Assembly (NCBI RefSeq): GCF_000520515.1
Contig: NZ_KI914712.1
Coordinates: 1 to 36,619 of the forward strand
Source of the DNA: Arthrobacter sp. H20
Lineage (GTDB): Bacteria; Actinomycetota; Actinomycetes; Actinomycetales; Micrococcaceae
Direction: 5' to 3'
DNA: 36,619 nucleotides
Position numbers and translations under genes: made by a program
Notes under the pieces: generated by a model
Seen by the model: the letters and a program-made list of their open reading frames with translations, nothing else
Databases searched by the model: none
What the model was told of the DNA's origin: nothing
Shown here: positions 15,749 to 23,970 of the stretch, in pieces
Position numbering within the stretch: the stretch's first letter is position 1
Layout of the letters: each line of letters opens with the position of its first letter

Positions 15749-17578
15749 ATGCGCGAATCAACCACGGAACTCCTAGTGAGCCTGCCGTCGGACAGCAATG
15801 TCACAGACCTTTTGCTCCAGCAGCACCAGCGGTCCCCTGCCGGGGCCCTGTACGCAATCAAAAAAGCCGGGCAATGGCACGACGTCAGCGCAGCGCAGTT
15901 CCTGGACCAGGTTCAGGCCCTTGCCAAGGGCCTGATCGCGAGGGGCGTTCGGCCCGGCGACGCCGTCGCCGTCATGTCCACCACGCGGTATGAGTGGACC
16001 CTTACCGATCTTGCGATCTGGTTTGCAGGTGCTGTCACGGTACCGATCTATGAAACCTCGTCAGTCTCACAGGTGGAGTGGGTTCTGGCGGACTCGTCAG
16101 CCGGTCTCATCTTCGTCGAGGATGAGGCTAAGGCGGAGGTGGTGCAGCAGGCGCTCGGCGGCACCGATACTGACAACCGGCTGTACCTCATGAACAATGA
16201 CGACGGCGGCGATACCTTCGCGGCGCTCGTATCCGAGGGGTCAGGGGTCGGCGATGACGAACTCGAGGCCGCCCGTGTCAGCCGGTCGCTCGACGACGTG
16301 GCGTCGCTGGTGTACACCTCGGGTACCACTGGTGCCCCGAAAGGCTGCGAAATCACCCACGGGAACTTCGCCCTCTTCGCCGTCAACACCCTCGAGTTCC
16401 TGCCGGAGCTGCTGCGTGAAACGGAGGCCCGGACGCTCATGTTCCTGCCGCTGGCCCATGTGCTTGCCCGCGCAGTCCAGGTGGTGTGCCTCGCCGGTGG
16501 GGTCAAGCTTGGCCACACGTCCACTGCCGCCGAGCTTCTGGACGACCTGACCACCTACCGGCCCACGTTCCTGCTGGTGGTGCCACGCATTTTCGAGAAG
16601 ATCTACTCAACAGCGGAGCAGAAAGCCAGGGACGCGAACAAGGCCTGGCTCTTTGAACTGGGCTCAGCGACCGCAGTGTCCTACTCCCAGTCGCTCGATG
16701 CCGCCGCACGAGGGGGTAGCGGACCGGGTGCGTTCCTCAAGGCGCGGCATGCACTGTTCAACAAACTGCTTTACCCTAAGCTGCGGGCGGTCTTTGGCGG
16801 CGATGTCACGTACGCTGTCTCCGGTGCCAGTCCTCTCAGTGACCACCTGGCACATTTCTTCCGGGGCGCCGGGATCCAGGTGCTGGAGGGCTACGGCCTG
16901 ACCGAAAGCACAGCCCCGTGCACCACCAACACTGTCGCGTTGACCCGGGTAGGGAGCGTCGGAATCCCCATGCCCGGCACCAGTGTCCGGGTGGATGCTG
17001 ATGGCGAAGTCCTTATCAAGGGCGTCGGCGTGTTCAAGGGATACCACAACAACCACCACGCCAACGCTGAGGCATTCACTAATGATTGCTACTTCCGTAC
17101 CGGCGACCTCGGATCGCTGGACGAGGACGGTTTCCTGACCATCACCGGCCGCAAGAAGGACCTCCTGGTGACTGCAGCGGGGAAGAATGTGGCGCCGGCA
17201 CCCCTGGAGGAGCGGCTTCGCGAGCATCGGCTGGTTGCCCATGCGGTGGTGGTTGGCGACCGCAAACCCTACATCGGTGCCTTCCTGACCCTTGACCCCG
17301 AAGCCGTCGCCTCCTGGGGAACTGAGACAGGTCTGGATGACTTGACCGTCTCTGAAGCAGCCAACCATGCCGGTATCCGGGCCGAACTGCAGGGCGCTGT
17401 CGACGAGGCGAACTCCTTCGTCTCGGCGGCGGAACGGATCCGCAAGTTCACTGTTCTCGAGCGGAACTTCGGCCCCGAATCGGGCTACCTCACCCCCACC
17501 CTCAAGCTCAAACGCGCAGCTGTGGTAGCCGACCTGGGGGCTGAGATTGAGGAACTCTACACCCCGCCGAAAAGCTAG
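15749..17578 (+). CDS. AMP-dependent long-chain fatty acyl-CoA synthetase (FadD15-like)
   Basis: The 609-aa enzyme activates a long-chain fatty acid to acyl-AMP and then to acyl-CoA. It has the ATP loop YTSGTTGAPKGCEITHGN (about 189-206), the adenylate-contact GYGLTESTAP, YFRTGDLGSLDEDGFL and the hinge GRKKDLLVTAAGKNVAPAPLEE. The overall pattern (RYEWTLTDLAIWFAGAVTVPIYETSS) is that of the actinobacterial FadD15/long-chain group. ATG 15749 (MREST) is preferred because homologues begin with MRE at this point. A GTG at 15713 in the same frame lies inside the palindrome and lacks a ribosome site. No clear Shine-Dalgarno is visible before the ATG. It is 48 nt from pmt and convergent with the next gene, with stops one base apart. 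Confidence 0.92.
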   Translation: MRESTTELLVSLPSDSNVTDLLLQQHQRSPAGALYAIKKAGQWHDVSAAQFLDQVQALAKGLIARGVRPGDAVAVMSTTRYEWTLTDLAIWFAGAVTVPIYETSSVSQVEWVLADSSAGLIFVEDEAKAEVVQQALGGTDTDNRLYLMNNDDGGDTFAALVSEGSGVGDDELEAARVSRSLDDVASLVYTSGTTGAPKGCEITHGNFALFAVNTLEFLPELLRETEARTLMFLPLAHVLARAVQVVCLAGGVKLGHTSTAAELLDDLTTYRPTFLLVVPRIFEKIYSTAEQKARDANKAWLFELGSATAVSYSQSLDAAARGGSGPGAFLKARHALFNKLLYPKLRAVFGGDVTYAVSGASPLSDHLAHFFRGAGIQVLEGYGLTESTAPCTTNTVALTRVGSVGIPMPGTSVRVDADGEVLIKGVGVFKGYHNNHHANAEAFTNDCYFRTGDLGSLDEDGFLTITGRKKDLLVTAAGKNVAPAPLEERLREHRLVAHAVVVGDRKPYIGAFLTLDPEAVASWGTETGLDDLTVSEAANHAGIRAELQGAVDEANSFVSAAERIRKFTVLERNFGPESGYLTPTLKLKRAAVVADLGAEIEELYTPPKS

Positions 17579-17579
17579 C

Positions 17580-18818
17580 TCAGAGCGTCAGCGAATCCAG
17601 CCGACGCTGCCGGGCCGCCTCGCCGGCGAGCCGGGACTTCTCCCGCCGTGCCCTGGTGGGCCAGGTGAGGACCAGCGTCACCACTGTGACAACCAGGACC
17701 AGCGCTGCCACAGTGATCGCAGCATCCATCCAGAACTGCGCTGGGAAGAGCCTGATGAGAGTGTCGTCGGCGCGGAAGGTCCAGGTGCCGTCAGTGAAAA
17801 ACAGTGCATGGACCTGTGTGAAGAAGGTCTGCCAGCCGATGACTGCCGTTACTGTCAGGCCAATCATCAGCACCAGCGTCCCCAGCGCTCCGGCAAACAG
17901 GCTCCTGCGGACGCCGCCGGGATAAGTCCGAGCCAGGTACCAGCAGGCGGCAATGGCGAAGACCAGCATCGCCAGCGCGACGGCGAAGCTGATCACCAGG
18001 ACCAGCTTCACGTCGAGCATGTGGCCCACCTCGCTGTCCAGGAACAGTTGGTCGCCGTCAGCGTTCACCAGGTCGCCCAGGTAGCGCGGCGACGCCCAGT
18101 TGAGGATGTAGTCCACCGTGTACGACCCGTAGGTCATGCGGTCTTCGGTACTGAACCCGAAGCTGTCGGCAGGAAATCCTGGGCGGTGATATTCGACCCA
18201 GAGGAAGAGTGGCGAGGTCACTGCCCGGATCGCCGCGGCGAGAAGGATGATCGGGAAGAACACGGCGAGGAGGACCTGGAATACCCTTGCCATAACTGGC
18301 TTGCCGGTGAACGCATCATCACGTTCAGCGGCCCGCCGGCTCACTTCTTCCTCGGACGGCCGAGCTGACAGTGCCGCAGTATCAGGGGCCGGATCGTTGG
18401 TCGCCTCGGGTGCGGCGATCCCTGAACCAGAGGCTCGGTGCGAGCCGGTGCTAGCAGTGGTAACGGCCGCCGCCCCCAGCGGAACCCCGGGGGTGTCGGC
18501 TGCACGGGTGCCGGTCCCGGCTGCGTCAGCCTCAGCCGAGTCAGCCTCAGGGGTGGCGCTCTCAGGGAAGTCGGCTTGAGCGGATTCGCCAACCACAGCC
18601 TCCCCGGAAGAATGTTTTTGCCCCGAAGAATCAGCCTGCTCCGCCTCGAATCGGCTAAGGTCCGGCATGGTGCTCGCTTTGCGCATTGGCAGGGAACTTC
18701 GCTGAGCAATGGGTGGTCCGTCGGCAGCTGCTGACGGGGTGGAGGCCGCAGCCGCGCTCGTGTCCTCGTCCGGTGCGTCAACTCCGATGCGCTGCCCTGT
18801 CTCGTCGTTTTCAGCCAC
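17580..18818 (-). CDS. Lit/DUF1461 (TIGR01906) family integral membrane protein with disordered N-terminus
   Basis: The C-terminal half is a TIGR01906/DUF1461 membrane protein with four hydrophobic segments (about 178-200, 271-293, 305-330, 365-385). Family marks are GFSTEDRMTYG, HMLDVK (His266, Asp269) and FTQVHALFFTDGTWTF (His337). The family includes firmicute Lit, which moves an acyl chain within lipoproteins; there two conserved histidines in equivalent positions are thought to be catalytic. Whether actinobacterial members do the same is inference. The first 170 residues are unlike the family: rich in Ala, Ser, Asp, Glu and Pro, with no hydrophobic segment, probably a cytosolic disordered tail. 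GTG at 18818 has AGGAG 8 nt upstream, so this tail is translated from a good start. It is convergent with the acyl-CoA synthetase gene. Confidence 0.8.
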   Translation of the reverse strand: MAENDETGQRIGVDAPDEDTSAAAASTPSAAADGPPIAQRSSLPMRKASTMPDLSRFEAEQADSSGQKHSSGEAVVGESAQADFPESATPEADSAEADAAGTGTRAADTPGVPLGAAAVTTASTGSHRASGSGIAAPEATNDPAPDTAALSARPSEEEVSRRAAERDDAFTGKPVMARVFQVLLAVFFPIILLAAAIRAVTSPLFLWVEYHRPGFPADSFGFSTEDRMTYGSYTVDYILNWASPRYLGDLVNADGDQLFLDSEVGHMLDVKLVLVISFAVALAMLVFAIAACWYLARTYPGGVRRSLFAGALGTLVLMIGLTVTAVIGWQTFFTQVHALFFTDGTWTFRADDTLIRLFPAQFWMDAAITVAALVLVVTVVTLVLTWPTRARREKSRLAGEAARQRRLDSLTL

Positions 18819-18859
18819 TGGGTTATCTCCTAGAAAAAGTGCTCAAGTACTTATGGTCG

Positions 18860-18880
18860 AGCGTACCGCCGGACGTCCGG
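18860..18880 (-). promoter_or_regulatory. Candidate promoter and palindrome before the Lit-like gene
   Basis: On the minus strand TACGCT (18860-18865) could be the -10 box. A perfect 12-bp palindrome, CCGGACGTCCGG (18869-18880), sits just upstream of it where a -35 spacer would be. An 8-bp palindrome AAGTACTT (18845-18852) lies in the leader. No good -35 is visible. Confidence 0.35.
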
Positions 18881-18952
18881 TTAGCAGCGGAGGCAGTACC
18901 GGCGTCGGGCCACTGAACTGTGGCACAGCGGCATCCCTCGATGGTGCGCCGG

Positions 18953-19945
18953 TCAGGCTGAGCGAACAGTTGCGCCCCGGTCGAGGCTTGAAAGGTCGCC
19001 TGTGTACCCTGCGTTGACTGCGCGTCGCCCCAGCACCAGGGTGTAGACCCAGTACCCGGCGAACACCAGGAACCCGATGCTGATCCGCAGCCACGTAGGC
19101 AGCGGGCTGGGAGTCACGAACCCCTCGACGAGCCCGGAGATGAAGAGTACAAGCACCAGTCCCAACGCAACGGTGATGAGCGATCTGCCCTCCTCCGCCA
19201 GCGCGTTCGCCCGGGTCCGGGCACCCGGCGACACCCAGGCCCAGAAGAGTTTCAGCCCAGCCGCGGCAGCAATGAAGATGGCGGTGAGCTCCATGAACCC
19301 GTGGGGCAGGATGTAGATGAAGAAGGTATCGAGTTCACCGTAAGCGGCCATCGTTCCGCCAGCCATACCGATGGCCTGGGCATTCTGGTACAGGATCCAT
19401 GGCGCCCAGACACCAGTGACCCCGAATGCTACGGCCTGCAGCGCGATCCAGGCGTTGTTCGTCCAGACCAGCCCGGCAAACGATGCCGCAGGATTCTCGA
19501 AGTAATAGTTGACGAAATCCTCTTCGACATACTGTTCAGCGAACTCGTCACCACCCATCGCCGCGATGACACCGGGAGTCCCCGCCACCCAGGCACCGTA
19601 CAACCAGGCAACCCCGATGAATAGGACCCCGACGACGACGGTCAGCCACCGGACACGGTAAAAGGCCGCTGGCAGGGAGATGACGAAGAATCCTGCCACG
19701 TCTTCCATGAAGTTGGAACGCGCGCCGGTGAACCGGGTCCGGGCCCGTGACAGGCGCATCGACAGGGCACCGGATAACGCGCTCTCCGGCGCGATCGACC
19801 GGATCATGGAGAGGTGGGTTGAAGTCCGTTGGTAAAGCACCAGCAGTTCATCGGCTTCGACGCCGGAGAGCTTACGCCGTCGCACCAGCTCATCAATCCG
19901 CTCCCAGTCCGGGCGGTTCACCTCAACGAAAGCATCAACATCCAC
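18953..19945 (-). CDS. SpoIIM-like (DUF95) membrane protein
   Basis: This 330-aa protein has a hydrophilic N-terminal helical region (about 1-80: VEVNRPDWERIDELVRRRKLSG, then ADELLVLYQRTSTHLSMIR) and about six membrane segments, with the DUF95 mark ILPHGFMELTAIFIAAAAGLKL near residue 210. DUF95 is the stage II sporulation protein M family. In non-sporulating actinobacteria these proteins are coded with MoxR, DUF58 and RDD genes (for example Rv3692-Rv3695) and have no defined role. The start is GTG 19945, with TAAGCT 6 nt upstream and no ribosome site, so the mRNA is probably leaderless. It diverges from the RDD gene across 79 bp. Nothing suggests sporulation here. Confidence 0.85.
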   Translation of the reverse strand: MDVDAFVEVNRPDWERIDELVRRRKLSGVEADELLVLYQRTSTHLSMIRSIAPESALSGALSMRLSRARTRFTGARSNFMEDVAGFFVISLPAAFYRVRWLTVVVGVLFIGVAWLYGAWVAGTPGVIAAMGGDEFAEQYVEEDFVNYYFENPAASFAGLVWTNNAWIALQAVAFGVTGVWAPWILYQNAQAIGMAGGTMAAYGELDTFFIYILPHGFMELTAIFIAAAAGLKLFWAWVSPGARTRANALAEEGRSLITVALGLVLVLFISGLVEGFVTPSPLPTWLRISIGFLVFAGYWVYTLVLGRRAVNAGYTGDLSSLDRGATVRSA

Positions 19946-19951
19946 TCTTTC

Positions 19952-19957
19952 AGCTTA
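19952..19957 (-). promoter_or_regulatory. -10 box, leaderless promoter of the SpoIIM-like gene
   Basis: TAAGCT on the minus strand is followed by 6 nt and GTG 19945. The same hexamer occurs on the plus strand 16 bp away, facing the RDD gene. Confidence 0.45.
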
Positions 19958-19973
19958 GCCGGGCGACGGCCGA

Positions 19974-19997
19974 TAAGCTGAGAGGGCAAGCCCTCTC
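19974..19997 (+). promoter_or_regulatory. -10 box of the RDD gene with adjacent inverted repeat
   Basis: TAAGCT at 19974-19979 is followed at once by the inverted repeat GAGAGGGC/GCCCTCTC (19980-19987 and 19990-19997, 2-nt centre). It lies at the expected transcription start. The RDD gene has a leader of about 39 nt with AAGGGG before its ATG. Confidence 0.4.
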
Positions 19998-20024
19998 TGG
20001 GCTAGACGATCAAGGGGACGTGCA

Positions 20025-20828
20025 ATGAGTTCGGTTGTGACAGGTGAGGCAGTAGTCCTGGAGCTGCGACCCGCATCGTTCGGCGCCCGCGGTATTAGCC
20101 TTCTCATCGACATCGTCGCCCAGGCCATCCTGATCCTCGCCATTGTCCTCGGGGTCAGCGGAGTGCTCGATGGCTCGCTTGACCCGGCGCTGACCCAGGC
20201 CCTGGTCCTGATACTGCTCATCCTGGTGATCCTGGTAGTCCCCGTGACGGTCGAGACCCTCACCCGGGGGAAATCCCTGGGGCGGCTCGTGATGGGGCTA
20301 CGGATAGTGCGCGACGACGGCGGCTCCATCCGGTTTCGTCACGCCTTCATCCGCGGAATGCTCGGCGTCCTTGAAATCTATCTACTGGTGGGGTCGCTAG
20401 CGTTTCTGGTGGCGGTGTTCAACGAGCGCTCCAAACGTCTGGGCGACCTGCTGGCAGGAACCTATTCGATGCATGAGCGCGTCGTGGAAAAGCCGCGCAC
20501 ACTCGCGGTGGTGCCGCCTCATCTCGCGAGTTGGCTCAGCGCAGCTGACCTACTTCAGCTCCCCGACCCGCTGGCCCGGCGCGTTGCAGCATTCATCTCT
20601 CAGGCGCCTCGCCTGACCCAGGTCTCCCGCCAGTCTCTCGCAACTGAACTGGCGACCGAGGTATCGGGGTTCGTCGCGCCGCTTCCACCAGCGGGAACGC
20701 ACCCGGAGGACTTCCTGAACGCGGTCCTCGCTGAACGCCGGGATCGGGACCTTGGCAGACTGGGACGCCAACGTGAACGGACAGCGAAGACTGCCGAGCG
20801 GCTACACCGACTACCGTTCGGTCAGTAG
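20025..20828 (+). CDS. RDD family membrane protein
   Basis: The 267-aa protein has the RDD pattern: Arg in FGARGISLLIDIV (about 20-32), three membrane segments (about 24-44, 57-75, 112-132), and the cytosolic loop TRGKSLGRLVMGLRIVRDDGG typical of RDD proteins. NERSKRLGDLLAGTYSM follows the third helix. The last 110 residues are a hydrophilic tail beyond the usual RDD core, rich in Arg and Leu. RDD proteins have been linked to ion transport and membrane protein complexes in some bacteria; nothing in the sequence fixes a function here. ATG 20025 has AAGGGG about 7 nt upstream. It is divergent from the SpoIIM-like gene and convergent with the L,D-transpeptidase gene (12 nt between stops). Confidence 0.87.
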   Translation: MSSVVTGEAVVLELRPASFGARGISLLIDIVAQAILILAIVLGVSGVLDGSLDPALTQALVLILLILVILVVPVTVETLTRGKSLGRLVMGLRIVRDDGGSIRFRHAFIRGMLGVLEIYLLVGSLAFLVAVFNERSKRLGDLLAGTYSMHERVVEKPRTLAVVPPHLASWLSAADLLQLPDPLARRVAAFISQAPRLTQVSRQSLATELATEVSGFVAPLPPAGTHPEDFLNAVLAERRDRDLGRLGRQRERTAKTAERLHRLPFGQ

Positions 20829-20840
20829 CACGGCAGGGAG

Positions 20841-22097
20841 TTACGGCTGGGTACTGTATTCGCTCCAGGGGGTGTTCCAGTCACCGAATCCATCCCAGAT
20901 GAACATGGGCCCGTACCCGGTGTTTCGAACCTCGACGACGTCGCCGGGGCCGAAGGTGTCGTAGAAGTACTTGGCACCTTCTGGAGACATTCCGATACAG
21001 CCATGGGAGACATTGAAGTTACCCAGAGCCACCTGGGCGTCGGGCAACGCTTCGTGGACGAACGCACCGCCGTTGGAGATGCGGCTCGCGTGATTCACCA
21101 CTGTCGGCTCGTAGTACGCGTCGTCTCCCGGCTCGAGGCCAATGGATTCTGCAGTGAACTTGGTGGACTCATACTGTTCCATCACCACGTGATAGCCGAT
21201 AGTCGAGGGCCAGTCCTCTGTCCCCAGGGTAATCGGGAAGCTTCTCTCAAGGGCTCCGTCAATGTAGACGTCCATTGTTTTGGTCTCATTATCGACGACG
21301 GCAAGCCGGGTGTTGTGGGTGTTGATGGTCATTTGATCGTCGAAGTTCCCGATCATCTGGTTGCCGTAGTCCACTCCGAACAACTGCATGTCGACCGTGA
21401 TGGTGCTGTTCGGCGCCCAAAACTCTTCGGCTCGGTACCTCACGGTGGTGTCGCTGAGCCAATGGAAGGCACCCGTCTGACCACTGGAACCGGTGATCGT
21501 GATCGCTGACTCCACTTCGTCCCGGTTGATCACGGGCTCGCTGAAGTTGATCTCGATGGGCTGGCCGGTCCCAACTGTTGAGCCGTCCAGCGGATACGTC
21601 GCGGCGTCGGCCTCGTTGGCCGGCATCACCGTGGTGAAGCCCTGCGACTCGCTGACGGTGTTCCCGTTAGCATCGGCCAGCACGAACTCGAACTCGTAGT
21701 CGGTGCCAAATGCGAGCCGTTCGCTGGCAGTCCAGACCGAATCGTCCTCGCTGAGCGTTCCCTCGACGGGCTCGCCGCCGTCGGCCGCGCGCAAGGCGAC
21801 ACTGTCGATGACCGCATTCTCGGCGCGGACCACGGGCACGGCAATGGGATTGACCTGTTCGGTGTTGTCGGCTGGAGTCGCCGTATAGTCAAAATCCGGT
21901 GCAGCGGTCGGCGACGTCGACGCCGACGGGGAGGGTGACGCCGACGGCGATGTTGCCGCCGGTGCGCCATCGGTTCCCGCCCAGTTGGGCGCGACTGCAA
22001 CTGCGGCACCAGCTGCGATCAGGACAGCGGCGGTCGCTACCCCGCCGATAACCCACCCGTTTCGACTCTCGCTCATGCCCTGCTGACTGTCAGTCAT
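20841..22097 (-). CDS. L,D-transpeptidase (YkuD) with Ig-like domains, membrane-anchored
   Basis: The protein forms 3-3 peptidoglycan cross-links or attaches proteins to the wall, as known for LdtMt2-type enzymes. Layout: short basic N-terminus, one hydrophobic anchor (about 15-37) without a lipobox Cys, a Ser/Pro/Ala linker (SPSASPSPSASTSP), two Ig-like domains (about 85-260), then the YkuD domain with HEALPDAQVALGN (His348) and the catalytic motif SHGCIGMSPEGA (His365, Cys367). The usual Arg after the Cys-Ile is Gly. ATG 22097 (MTDSQQGM, 418 aa) is preferred; in-frame ATGs at 22112 and 22136 upstream and 22076 downstream are alternatives, and none has an ideal ribosome site. The gene is separated from ahcY by a strong terminator, so it needs its own promoter, which I could not define. 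Confidence 0.9.
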   Translation of the reverse strand: MTDSQQGMSESRNGWVIGGVATAAVLIAAGAAVAVAPNWAGTDGAPAATSPSASPSPSASTSPTAAPDFDYTATPADNTEQVNPIAVPVVRAENAVIDSVALRAADGGEPVEGTLSEDDSVWTASERLAFGTDYEFEFVLADANGNTVSESQGFTTVMPANEADAATYPLDGSTVGTGQPIEINFSEPVINRDEVESAITITGSSGQTGAFHWLSDTTVRYRAEEFWAPNSTITVDMQLFGVDYGNQMIGNFDDQMTINTHNTRLAVVDNETKTMDVYIDGALERSFPITLGTEDWPSTIGYHVVMEQYESTKFTAESIGLEPGDDAYYEPTVVNHASRISNGGAFVHEALPDAQVALGNFNVSHGCIGMSPEGAKYFYDTFGPGDVVEVRNTGYGPMFIWDGFGDWNTPWSEYSTQP

Positions 22098-22122
22098 CTG
22101 CCCTACCCACATCCTGCTGAAA

Positions 22123-22165
22123 AATGGCCACCCCACAATTAACTTTACGTTGCGGGGTGGCCATT
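22123..22165 (-). terminator. Intrinsic terminator of ahcY
   Basis: The 12-bp arms AATGGCCACCCC and GGGGTGGCCATT pair perfectly, with three more pairs after one mismatch. On the minus strand the right arm runs into a T-tract (ATTTTTC). It ends the ahcY transcript just before the L,D-transpeptidase gene. Confidence 0.85.
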
Positions 22166-22169
22166 ACCG

Positions 22170-22202
22170 ACTCGCTCGACACGGCAACCGCGTCGAGCGA
22201 GT
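22170..22202 (-). repeat. Second hairpin directly behind the ahcY stop codon
   Basis: ACTCGCTCGAC (22170-22180) pairs perfectly with GTCGAGCGAGT (22192-22202), with a further CGG/CCG pairing inside. It starts 2 nt after the ahcY stop and just precedes the terminator. There is no T-tract of its own. It may protect the 3' end or help termination. Confidence 0.7.
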
Positions 22203-22204
22203 CG

Positions 22205-23695
22205 TTAGTACCTGTACTGGTCCGTTTTGTAGGGGCCCGACGCCTCAATGTCGAGGTACTCGGCCTGGCTCTTGGTCAGCTCGGTGAGCTCTACCCCGAT
22301 CGCGTCGAGGTGCAGCCGAGCCACCTTCTCGTCAAGAATCTTCGGCAGAACGTAGACCTGGTTGTCATACTCGCGGTTCCCGTCGAGATCGTTCTGCATC
22401 CACTTGGTGAACAGCTCGATCTGAGCGATGGTCTGGTTCGCGAACGAGTTACTCATCACGAACGAGGGGTGGCCGGTGGCGTTGCCCAGGTTGAGCAGGC
22501 GGCCTTCCGAGAGCATGATGATTGAGCGCTCGAGTGTTCCCGCTGCCTCGTCGGCGGGAAAGACCCATTCGTGCACCTGAGGCTTGATCTCTACCTTCCG
22601 GATTCCGGGTGTCTTTGCCAGCCCGGCAATGTCAATCTCGTTATCGAAGTGACCGATGTTGCCCACAATGGCCTGATGCTTCATTCCGGCCATGTGGTGC
22701 GCCATGATGACGTCCTTGTTGCCGGTGGTCGTGATGAAGATATCACCCTGGGCCAGCACCGTCTCAAGACGAGCTACCTGATACCCGTCCATCGCCGCCT
22801 GCAGTGCGCAGATCGGATCGATTTCGGTGACTATCACTCGTCCGCCTTGACCACGGAGCGCCTCCGCTGCTCCCTTGCCAACATCGCCATAGCCACACAC
22901 CACTACAACTTTTCCACCGATAAGAACGTCGGTCGCCCGGTTGAGACCGTCAGGCAATGAGTGCCGGATGCCGTACTTGTTGTCGAACTTGGATTTGGTG
23001 ACCGAGTCGTTGACATTGATGGCCGGGAACAGGAGGTTTCCCTGCTGTGCCAGCTGGTAGAGCCGCATGACACCGGTGGTCGTCTCCTCGGTTACACCCT
23101 TGATGCCCGCAGCGATCCGGGTCCACTTCTGTGGGTCTTCGGCGAGGGTACCGCGCAGAACGTCGAGGACTACCGAGAACTCGTGGGAGTAGTCGATGTC
23201 GTCTTCGGCCGGGCCCGCTGGCACTGCGCCAGCCGCCTCGAATTCCACTCCCTTGTGCACCAGGAGGGTCGCGTCGCCACCGTCGTCAAGAATCATGTTG
23301 GGGCCCTGCTCACCGGGCCAGCTGAGGATCTGGGTGGTGGTCCACCAGTATTCCTCGAGGGTCTCGTTCTTCCACGCGAATACCGGAACGCCAGCTGGCT
23401 GCTCTGCCGTTCCAGATCCGACGACGATGGCGGCCGCTGCCTCGTCCTGAGTGGAGAAGATGTTGCACGAGGCCCACCGCACCTCGGCGCCGAGCGCAGT
23501 GAGTGTTTCGATCAGCACGGCGGTTTGCACAGTCATATGCAACGAACCGGCCACGCGGGCGCCCTTCAGGGGCTGGCTTGGGCCGAATTCCTGGCGAAGC
23601 GCCATCAGACCGGGCATTTCGTGTTCTGCCAGGCGGATCTGGTGGCGTCCTGCTTCGGCGAGGGATAGGTCGGCAACTTTGAAGTCAAAGGTCAT
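22205..23695 (-). CDS. ahcY: Adenosylhomocysteinase
   Basis: AhcY hydrolyses S-adenosylhomocysteine to adenosine and homocysteine, which relieves product inhibition of SAM-dependent methyltransferases. The 496-aa protein has the family marks [15 protein letters not shown] at the N-terminus, [16 protein letters not shown], the NAD-binding GYGDVGKG (268-275), [15 protein letters not shown], the TTTGNKDVI segment, [10 protein letters not shown] and the C-terminal KTDQYRY, whose Lys and Tyr reach into the partner subunit's NAD site. ATG 23695 has AGGAA about 12 nt upstream and removes 11 non-conserved residues from the open frame. It lies 38 nt behind the Trm112-like gene. The leader is too short to hold a full SAH riboswitch. 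Confidence 0.97.
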   Translation of the reverse strand: MTFDFKVADLSLAEAGRHQIRLAEHEMPGLMALRQEFGPSQPLKGARVAGSLHMTVQTAVLIETLTALGAEVRWASCNIFSTQDEAAAAIVVGSGTAEQPAGVPVFAWKNETLEEYWWTTTQILSWPGEQGPNMILDDGGDATLLVHKGVEFEAAGAVPAGPAEDDIDYSHEFSVVLDVLRGTLAEDPQKWTRIAAGIKGVTEETTTGVMRLYQLAQQGNLLFPAINVNDSVTKSKFDNKYGIRHSLPDGLNRATDVLIGGKVVVVCGYGDVGKGAAEALRGQGGRVIVTEIDPICALQAAMDGYQVARLETVLAQGDIFITTTGNKDVIMAHHMAGMKHQAIVGNIGHFDNEIDIAGLAKTPGIRKVEIKPQVHEWVFPADEAAGTLERSIIMLSEGRLLNLGNATGHPSFVMSNSFANQTIAQIELFTKWMQNDLDGNREYDNQVYVLPKILDEKVARLHLDAIGVELTELTKSQAEYLDIEASGPYKTDQYRY

Positions 23696-23733
23696 GGTGT
23701 GACGCGTTCCTGTTCGTTGGTGCTGCACATGGA

Positions 23734-23958
23734 CTATTTTTTGGCTGGACCATCGTGCTCGTCGGAGCCTGCCTCGGTGGCTGCTACTAGTAGTTCGGGG
23801 CGGAGGAGCACGGGGATGCCTTCATCGATGCTGTATTGCACCGGATCCCCTGTGCTGTCGGTCACTGATGAGACCAGAAATTCTCCCTCATGGACCAGCG
23901 CCGAGCCGGTGACGGGGCAGCGGAGCACAGCGAGCAGATCAGATGATATGGGGCTCAT
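23734..23958 (-). CDS. Trm112-like (UPF0434) small protein
   Basis: The 74-aa protein begins [20 protein letters not shown] and continues with [16 protein letters not shown], the pattern of bacterial Trm112-like/UPF0434 proteins. In eukaryotes and archaea Trm112 is a zinc-binding activator of methyltransferases. Here only one Cys (Cys14) remains, so a structural zinc site is unlikely. The tail after residue 56 is acidic. ATG 23958 has TAGTCT 6 nt upstream and no ribosome site, so it is probably leaderless. It lies ahead of ahcY and is likely co-transcribed with it. In related genomes it follows a phosphomannomutase gene; here it follows DUF3499 directly. Confidence 0.8.
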   Translation of the reverse strand: MSPISSDLLAVLRCPVTGSALVHEGEFLVSSVTDSTGDPVQYSIDEGIPVLLRPELLVAATEAGSDEHDGPAKK

Positions 23959-23964
23959 GATCCA

Positions 23965-23970
23965 AGACTA
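23965..23970 (-). promoter_or_regulatory. -10 box, leaderless promoter of the Trm112-like gene
   Basis: TAGTCT on the minus strand is followed by 6 nt and ATG 23958. It would drive the Trm112-like gene and ahcY. Confidence 0.45.

Noticed and set aside
23696-23733. SAH riboswitch upstream of ahcY
   Set aside because: The 38-nt gap to the Trm112-like gene is too short and shows no pairing elements of that class.
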